DNA of 64,000 nucleotides from Microbacterium proteolyticum (GTDB taxonomy: Bacteria; Actinomycetota; Actinomycetes; Actinomycetales; Microbacteriaceae), in assembly GCF_014192415.1 (NCBI RefSeq), contig NZ_JACHXY010000001.1:1488001-1552000 (forward strand), given 5' to 3'. Under the pieces are notes generated by a model, which was not told the DNA's origin, ran no database searches, and saw only the letters and a program-made list of their open reading frames with translations. This document shows, piece by piece, positions 62,215 to 64,000 of the stretch. The first letter of the stretch is position 1, and each line of letters opens with the position of its first letter. The position numbers were made by a program, and so were the translations under genes.

Positions 62215-62721
62215 ATGTCCACCGATGCCGCCGACGAGATCGCCGCAGCCCTCGCGCGTCTGCGTGGCCGGCGCCCGCGTCCGCCCTTCCCGCCCGAGGC
62301 GCACCACCACCCGCACGGTGGCCACGGGGGTCCGTGGGGCCGCGGCGCGCCGCCGTGGGCCGACCCCGCGCACGGACGCTTCGGAGGGCCCGCCCGTCTG
62401 CGCATGCTCGACGCGCTCGTCGCGGCATCGGGATCGCTGTCGGTCGGCGAGATCGCCGACGCGGTGGGGGTCGACCAGCCCCGCGCATCCCGCCTCGTGC
62501 AGCAGTCGGTCGAGCTGGGTCTCGTCGCGCGCGAGCCCGACCCCGACGACGCGCGACGCACCCGCGTGCGGCTGACGCCCGAGGGCCAGGGACTCGTGTC
62601 GGGCTTCCGCGGACGCCGGCGGGATGCCGTGCGCTCCGCCCTCGAGTCCTTCAGTGACGACGAGCGCACCGAGTTCGCGCGCCTGCTGGCGAAGTTCGCC
62701 GACGCCTGGCCCCGCGACTGA
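62215..62721 (+). CDS. MarR-family regulator with His-rich N-terminus
   Basis: 168 residues. An N-terminal His/Gly/Pro-rich stretch (HHHPHGGHGGPWGRGAPPW, residues about 30-48) precedes the MarR core: SLSVGEIADAVGVDQPRASR and the wing DPDDARRTRVRLTPEG. The His stretch could bind a metal. Probably leaderless. Divergent from the other MarR-like gene. Confidence 0.85.
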   Translation: MSTDAADEIAAALARLRGRRPRPPFPPEAHHHPHGGHGGPWGRGAPPWADPAHGRFGGPARLRMLDALVAASGSLSVGEIADAVGVDQPRASRLVQQSVELGLVAREPDPDDARRTRVRLTPEGQGLVSGFRGRRRDAVRSALESFSDDERTEFARLLAKFADAWPRD

Positions 62722-62763
62722 GCTCCCGGCATCCGGTCACCTCCGGCGACATCGCCGGGCTGG

Positions 62764-64000
62764 TCAGCGGATGACAGCGCCCTTCGCCTTGACCGGAAGC
62801 AGGAGCAGCAGGCCCGCGGCGAGGATCAGCACGATGCCCAGGATGCCGAGGCGCGTGTCGCCCGTCACGCCGACGAACAACGCGAACAGGCCCGGCGCGA
62901 GGAACGACACCGCGCGGCCGGTCGTGGCGTAAAGGCCGAAGATCTCGCCCTCGCGGCCCTCGGGAGCCACCCGGGCGAGGAACGAGCGGCTGGCCGACTG
63001 CACGGGGCCGACGAAGGCGCCGAGGCCCAGACCCACGATCCAGAATCCGGTCTGCGACGTTCCGATGAAGAGCAGGACGGTGCCGAGCACGATGAGGCTG
63101 GCGAGGGATGCCAGGATCACGCGTTTCGGCCCGAACCGGTCGTCGAGACGCCCGGCGACGAACGTGCTGACCCCGGCGACGAGGTTGGCCGCGACGGCGA
63201 AGTAGAGCACCTCGGTGGAGGTGAAGCCGAACACCTGCGCCGCGATGATCGCCCCGAAGGTGAACACCCCCGCGAGACCGTCGCGGAAGAGGGCGCTGGC
63301 GGCGAGGAACAGCAGCACCTGGCGGCTGTCGCGCCAGAGGGAGCGCAGCGTCCCCCACAGCACGACGTAGGAGCGGAGGAAGCCGACCCGCACCTGGCGG
63401 TCCTGCGCCGGGATCTCGGGCACGCGCAGCAGCACCGGAATCGCGAACACCGCGTACCAGAGGGCGGAGGCGAGGACCGCGAGCCGGATGTTGAGCCCGC
63501 CCTCCTCGGTGACGGCGAGGAGGCCCCCGGCATCCGGATCGCCGAAACTCTGGATGAACAGCACCAGGAGCAGGAGCAGCAGCACGATGCCGCCGACGTA
63601 TCCCATGCCCCAGCCGAAGCCCGAGACGCGGCCGATGTTCTCGCGCGTGGAGACCTGCGTGAGCATGGCGTAGTAGTTGACGCTGGCGAACTCGAAGAAG
63701 ACGTTGCCGACGGCGAGCAGGGTGGCGCCCAGCACGAGGTATCCCGGCGTGCCCTCGACGAACACCATCGCCGCCATCGCGAGCACGACCACGCCGGTGT
63801 TGACGCCCAGCCAGAGCTTGCGTCGGCCCGTACCGTCGGAGCGCTGCCCGAGGACGGGGGCCACGAGCGCGACGACGATGCCCGCGATCATCAGGGCGAC
63901 GCCGACGGCACTGGCGTTGTCGGCGAGCGCCCGCACGAGGGCGGGGTCGTCGGCGTTCCCGTTCGCCGCGGCTCGGACGGCCGGGTCGACGAAGAGCGAG
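62764..64000 (-). CDS. MFS transporter, UMF1/Atg22-like (5' end outside window)
   Basis: The reading frame enters from beyond 64000 (VDPAVRAAANG, DDPALVRALADNAS) and runs to a stop at 62764, giving more than 410 residues. About eleven membrane helices are visible; GFGWGMGYVGGIVLLLLLLV and ASRSFLARVAPEGREGEIFG are typical of the UMF1 group of major facilitator proteins. Substrate unknown. The true start lies outside the window. Confidence 0.85.
   Translation of the reverse strand, partial: SLFVDPAVRAAANGNADDPALVRALADNASAVGVALMIAGIVVALVAPVLGQRSDGTGRRKLWLGVNTGVVVLAMAAMVFVEGTPGYLVLGATLLAVGNVFFEFASVNYYAMLTQVSTRENIGRVSGFGWGMGYVGGIVLLLLLLVLFIQSFGDPDAGGLLAVTEEGGLNIRLAVLASALWYAVFAIPVLLRVPEIPAQDRQVRVGFLRSYVVLWGTLRSLWRDSRQVLLFLAASALFRDGLAGVFTFGAIIAAQVFGFTSTEVLYFAVAANLVAGVSTFVAGRLDDRFGPKRVILASLASLIVLGTVLLFIGTSQTGFWIVGLGLGAFVGPVQSASRSFLARVAPEGREGEIFGLYATTGRAVSFLAPGLFALFVGVTGDTRLGILGIVLILAAGLLLLLPVKAKGAVIR

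Noticed and set aside
1..64000. Integrated phage, transposon or CRISPR system
   Set aside because: No integrase, transposase, phage structural gene, cas gene or regular repeat array found; base composition looks even apart from short promoter patches.

Overview
The window is a high-GC (about 70%) actinobacterial chromosome segment. Leaderless promoters, dense translational coupling (ATGA/GTGA overlaps), many GTG starts and the gene families present suggest a Microbacteriaceae member, probably Microbacterium; that assignment is inference. Both ends are cut: an IclR-type regulator at the left edge and an MFS transporter at the right edge.

Region 1 (1-9503) is a complete protocatechuate branch of the beta-ketoadipate pathway. 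pcaHG, pcaB, pcaD and pcaC form one overlapping operon followed by an IclR regulator; pcaI, pcaJ and pcaF follow behind their own palindromic control region. A MarR regulator divergent from a flavin monooxygenase sits between the two halves.

Region 2 (9504-31248) is a dense sugar/glycoside island that I read as C-glycoside catabolism. It holds five alpha/beta sets resembling C-glycoside deglycosidase (CGD; DUF6379-type beta plus TIM-barrel alpha): two beta-alpha fusions, one beta-alpha pair, one alpha/beta set split by a SnoaL-like gene, and one pair on the minus strand. With them are a CarA/pyranose-oxidase-like GMC oxidoreductase, a sugar ABC importer without an ATPase gene, LysR and ROK regulators, two Gfo/Idh/MocA dehydrogenases, further TIM-barrel isomerases and a ThuA-like protein. 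A GACATWAG-type motif recurs upstream of several of these units and of the transporter/oxidase operon in region 4.

Region 3 (31249-37568) is an aromatic-ring cleavage operon: extradiol dioxygenase, two FAH-family proteins, a cyclase-family hydrolase, an FAD monooxygenase and an ACMSD-like amidohydrolase. Regions 1 and 3 could degrade aromatic aglycones released by region 2.

Region 4 (37569-49329) is mixed: an HxxxDG acyltransferase-like protein, an MFS exporter-like transporter with a second CarA-like GMC oxidoreductase, a small NTF2-like protein, a BLUF blue-light sensor, hydrolases, an SDR, an isochorismatase-like hydrolase, and tRNA-Gly(CCC) with a partly duplicated 3' end.

Region 5 (49330-64000) has dcd, then a minus-strand assimilatory sulfur operon of eleven genes (sulfite reductase, cysH, cysD, cysN, sulfonate-type ABC transporter, siroheme methyltransferase, ferredoxin-NADP reductase, ferredoxin, thioredoxin-reductase-like protein), then two divergent MarR-like regulators and a truncated MFS gene. 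No CRISPR array, transposase, integrase or rRNA was seen.
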